Assembly: GCF_006874475.1 (NCBI RefSeq)
Contig: NZ_VIRM01000038.1
Coordinates: 21,277 to 85,276, forward strand
Length of the DNA stretch: 64,000 bases
Direction: 5' to 3'
DNA from: Microbispora hainanensis
Lineage (GTDB): Bacteria > Actinomycetota > Actinomycetes > Streptosporangiales > Streptosporangiaceae
Shown here: piece after piece, positions 61,844 to 64,000 of the stretch
How the letters are laid out: each line of letters opens with the position of its first letter
Position numbering within the stretch: the first letter of the stretch is position 1
Notes under the pieces: model-generated
Seen by the model: only the letters and a program-made list of their open reading frames with translations
Told to the model about the DNA's origin: nothing
The model's database searches: none
Position numbers and translations under genes: made by a program

Positions 61844-62023
61844 GGCGGAGCTTCCTTTCCTTCGGGGCCCACGCGTTCGGCACGCGTGCGCTTCACAAAT
61901 CGGCCGCAGTAGCGGTGATTCGCCCCGAAGGTAAGCTGCTTTTTGAGAATTGTGAAGATAGTTCTCGCGAAACGACGCAACTTTTGCTGGTTTGTGACGA
62001 AAGTCGGTCGCCCCCTGTGGCTC
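61844..62023. other. Promoter region of the multidomain carbohydrate gene
   Basis: 180 bp with an AT-rich centre (about 61930-61995) upstream of the 61843 start and downstream of the E1-alpha stop. It probably contains the promoter, though no clear hexamer pair or dyad was found. Confidence 0.4.
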
Positions 62024-63109
62024 TCAGGCGCCGGGCTCCTCGAAACGGTCGAGGTAGGCGGCGTACCAGGCGCGCTCCTCCTCCACCAGCGCGTGCCGGT
62101 CGGCGTAGACGTGCTCGAACATGGCGTCCACCGGCGGGTCCGGCAGGGAGATGACCCCGTCGCGCAGTTCGAGCGCCAGGCGGTCGCCCTCCTCGTCGAC
62201 CTCGGAGAAGAACGCCTCGTCGGCCATGCCCTCCCGCAGCAGGTAGGCCCGCATGCGCGCGATCGGGTCCTTCCGCCGCCACGCCTCCACCTCCTCCGCC
62301 GGCCGATAGCGGCCCGGGTCGTCCGAGGTGGTGTGGGGGCCCATCCGATAGGTGTGCGCCTCGATGAGGAACGGCCCGCCCCCGGAGCGCACGTGCCGCA
62401 GCGCGGCCCTCGTCACGGCGAGGCAGGCCAGCACGTCGTTGCCGTCCACCCGTACGCCGGGGAAGCCGTAGCCCCGCGCGCGCTGGTAGATCGGCGCCCG
62501 GCTCTGCCGCCCGACGGGGTGGGAGATGGCCCACTGGTTGTTCTGGCAGAAGAACACCACCGGCGCGTCGAACACGGCCGCGAAGTTGAAGGCCTCGCTG
62601 ACGTCCCCCTCGCTCGCCGCGCCGTCGCCGAAGTAGGCCACGACGGCCGAGTCGTCGCCGTCCCTGCGCACCCCCATGGCGTAGCCCACGGCGTGCAGCG
62701 TCTGCGCGCCGAGGACGATCGTGTAGAGGTGGAAGCGGGTCTCCCGGGGGTCCCAGCCGCCGTTCGTCGTGCCGCGCAGCATGCCCATGAGGTCGAGAGG
62801 GGGGATGCCCCGGCACCAGGCGACGCCGTGCTCCCTATAGGAGGGGAACACGTGGTCGTCCGGAGCGAGCGCCCGGCCCGAGCCGATCTGGGCGGCCTCC
62901 TGCCCCAGACAGGGGATCCACATTCCCAGCTCGCCGAGGCGCTGGAGAGCGAAGGCCTCCCGGTCGATCCGGCGCACCAGCGCCATGTCGCGGTACAGCC
63001 CCCGATACTGGCTCTTCGACAGGTCCAGGTCATATTCGGGGTGCGCGACACGCTCGCCTTCGGGCGTGAGCAGCTGGACCAGATCTTCGGCCTCGTCCTG
63101 GCGCCGCAC
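62024..63109 (-). CDS. pdhA: Pyruvate dehydrogenase-type E1 component, alpha subunit (orphan)
   Basis: A 361-residue ThDP enzyme subunit of normal length for PdhA. Motifs are VFPSYREHGVAWCRG, the ThDP motif YFGDGAASEGDVSEAFNFAA to FCQNN, and the phosphorylation-loop-like HTYRMGPHTTSDDPGRY typical of branched-chain/pyruvate E1-alpha. GTG 63109 is chosen because AGAGGAGACGAC precedes it; the frame reads back to 63196 without family sequence. Unusually, no beta-subunit or E2 gene follows. Downstream is an unrelated secreted protein. Its partner must be elsewhere. It is distinct from the E1-alpha in the NRPS locus. Confidence 0.9.
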   Translation of the reverse strand: MRRQDEAEDLVQLLTPEGERVAHPEYDLDLSKSQYRGLYRDMALVRRIDREAFALQRLGELGMWIPCLGQEAAQIGSGRALAPDDHVFPSYREHGVAWCRGIPPLDLMGMLRGTTNGGWDPRETRFHLYTIVLGAQTLHAVGYAMGVRRDGDDSAVVAYFGDGAASEGDVSEAFNFAAVFDAPVVFFCQNNQWAISHPVGRQSRAPIYQRARGYGFPGVRVDGNDVLACLAVTRAALRHVRSGGGPFLIEAHTYRMGPHTTSDDPGRYRPAEEVEAWRRKDPIARMRAYLLREGMADEAFFSEVDEEGDRLALELRDGVISLPDPPVDAMFEHVYADRHALVEEERAWYAAYLDRFEEPGA

Positions 63110-63284
63110 GTCGTCTCCTCTCTGACAGCGGTGACCGCTGCGCGGCGCCTCCGACCCCTCCCCATCGACGGGTCCGTCCGCACCGTGCGCAGCCAATCAT
63201 TGCGGTTGTCAGGTGCAAGGGTTCACACGACGTGCCCGCCATGCCGATGAGCTGCGGTTTTGTGTGACCGCCTTGAGACGGGGG

Positions 63285-63896
63285 TCAGCCGGTCACGCAG
63301 GCGGGGCGCAGGCCCGCGAAGACGATCGCGAGCGTACGGGCCCGCAGATCTGGCTCCCACGGGGTGTGCAGGGACGCCTGGCACACGCCGATCAGCAGGG
63401 CCATGATCTCCGGCACCCGCACGTCGGGCCGTACGGCACCGGCCTGCTGGGCCTTGCCGACGAGCACCTCGACGGCCTCGCGCAGGGCGAGGACGGGCTT
63501 GGCGACGGTGACCGGGATGCCGGCCTGGGCGAGCAGGTCGACGACGGTCTTCTGCTCTGCGGCCTGCTCGACGGTGCGGGTGAAGAAGGTGAAGAGGGCG
63601 GTGGCGGGGTCGCCCTCGGCCGCGAGCGCCCGGGCCTCCTCGGCCAGCCGCACCGCGACCGCGTGCATGATCGCCTTGAGCAGGGACTCCTTCGTGGGGA
63701 AGTGCCGGAAGACGGTCCCGATGCCGACGCCGGCCTTCTGGGCGATCTCCTCGGTCGAGGCGGAGGGGCCCTTGGCGGCGAAGACGGTCTCCGCGGCCTC
63801 CAGGATGCGGGTACGGTTGCGCTGGGCGTCGGCGCGCAGAGTCCTGGCCGGCGCTCCTGAGGCGTCCTGCTCGGGAACGCGCTGGTCCTTCGGCAT
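63285..63896 (-). CDS. TetR family transcriptional regulator
   Basis: A 203-residue regulator with a TetR helix-turn-helix at about 25-72 (RNRTRILEAAETVFAAKG, STEEIAQKAGVGIGTVFRHF, PTKESLLKAIM). An all-helical ligand domain follows, resembling the SbtR-like C-terminal type (EIMALLIGVCQASLH). It is divergent from a gene that starts beyond the window edge, whose promoter it probably controls. GGGGAGAGCCGAGGG precedes the ATG. The ligand is unknown. Confidence 0.92.
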   Translation of the reverse strand: MPKDQRVPEQDASGAPARTLRADAQRNRTRILEAAETVFAAKGPSASTEEIAQKAGVGIGTVFRHFPTKESLLKAIMHAVAVRLAEEARALAAEGDPATALFTFFTRTVEQAAEQKTVVDLLAQAGIPVTVAKPVLALREAVEVLVGKAQQAGAVRPDVRVPEIMALLIGVCQASLHTPWEPDLRARTLAIVFAGLRPACVTG

Positions 63897-63920
63897 CCCT
63901 CGGCTCTCCCCACGCCTCGA

Positions 63921-63970
63921 TTGACATCCGGATTCGCCGCTTCATAGCCTGTAACCGAAGTGGAGACTCC
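63921..63970 (+). promoter_or_regulatory. Predicted promoter and short dyad before the gene beyond the window
   Basis: TTGACA (63921-63926), 18 bp, TAGCCT (63945-63950) could drive a rightward gene starting just past 64000; GAGGAG at about 63992-63997 would be its ribosome-binding site. GGAGACTCC (63962-63970) is a 9-bp palindrome and possible TetR site. Confidence 0.35.
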
Positions 63971-64000
63971 GATTGTAGGTCACGCCGCAGCGAGGAGTGC

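Noticed and set aside
57707..61912. Plus-strand 1401-residue open frame opposite the multidomain secreted protein
   Set aside because: No domain, no start signal; mirror of a high-GC coding strand.

Overview
The window is very GC-rich DNA that is coding almost everywhere. It has many GTG starts, long chains of 4-nt ATGA overlaps, and several genes that look leaderless, with a TANNNT hexamer 6-7 nt before the start codon. Together with DUF222-HNH, CBM2, GH64 and discoidin-module proteins this points to a filamentous actinomycete, most likely Streptosporangiales-like. That placement is inferred from gene content only. I see no rRNA, tRNA, CRISPR array or insertion sequence.

Region 1 (1-5.35 kb) holds the front of a secreted beta-helix protein, an S4-domain RNA-binding protein, a NUDIX hydrolase, a membrane Ser/Thr kinase, a VOC protein and a small DUF1579-like protein. 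Region 2 (5.37-15.42 kb, minus strand) is a tight five-gene operon: WGR-DUF4132, MoxR-type AAA+ ATPase, DUF5682, VWA protein and SWIM zinc-finger protein. This is the same gene set as the uncharacterised Escherichia coli yehI/L/M/P/Q locus.

Region 3 (15.57-32.2 kb) is a divergently organised biosynthetic locus. The minus arm encodes a dimodular NRPS (C-A-T-C-A-T), a free carrier protein, a free condensation protein, a dimethylformamidase-like protein and a lipoprotein. The plus arm encodes an AMP-ligase, a C-T didomain protein, and E1-alpha, E1-beta and E2 of a 2-oxoacid dehydrogenase-type complex. My inference is that the E1/E2 proteins make and hand over an acyl group to a carrier, and that the NRPS adds a glycine-like residue and a second, possibly basic, residue. 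There is no thioesterase, and the E2 catalytic motif is altered.

Region 4 (32.4-36.0 kb) encodes two proteins with Pro/Gln-rich cytoplasmic tails and extracellular domains: a HExxH metallopeptidase and a PQQ-type beta-propeller. Region 5 (36.06-41.8 kb) has a DUF4956 / VTC polyphosphate-polymerase / CotH-CBM2 operon opposite a secreted M14 carboxypeptidase, with GAAACTTTC palindromes between them. Region 6 (42-52.2 kb) has an RpiR regulator, an MBL-fold hydrolase, secreted GH3 and GH64 enzymes with near-identical discoidin modules, and a MarR regulator facing an aldo/keto reductase plus a Gfo/Idh/MocA oxidoreductase.

Region 7 (52.5-64 kb) has a DUF222-HNH protein, a NarL-type two-component system with a decayed response-regulator fragment beside it, a 1582-residue secreted protein (sugar dehydrogenase-PKD-CBM6-ricin-ThuA-DUF1080-CBM6), an orphan pyruvate-dehydrogenase-type E1-alpha and a TetR regulator. 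Short tandem repeats of 6-40 bp recur throughout, both inside genes and between them. At one gene a repeat carries the start codon itself.
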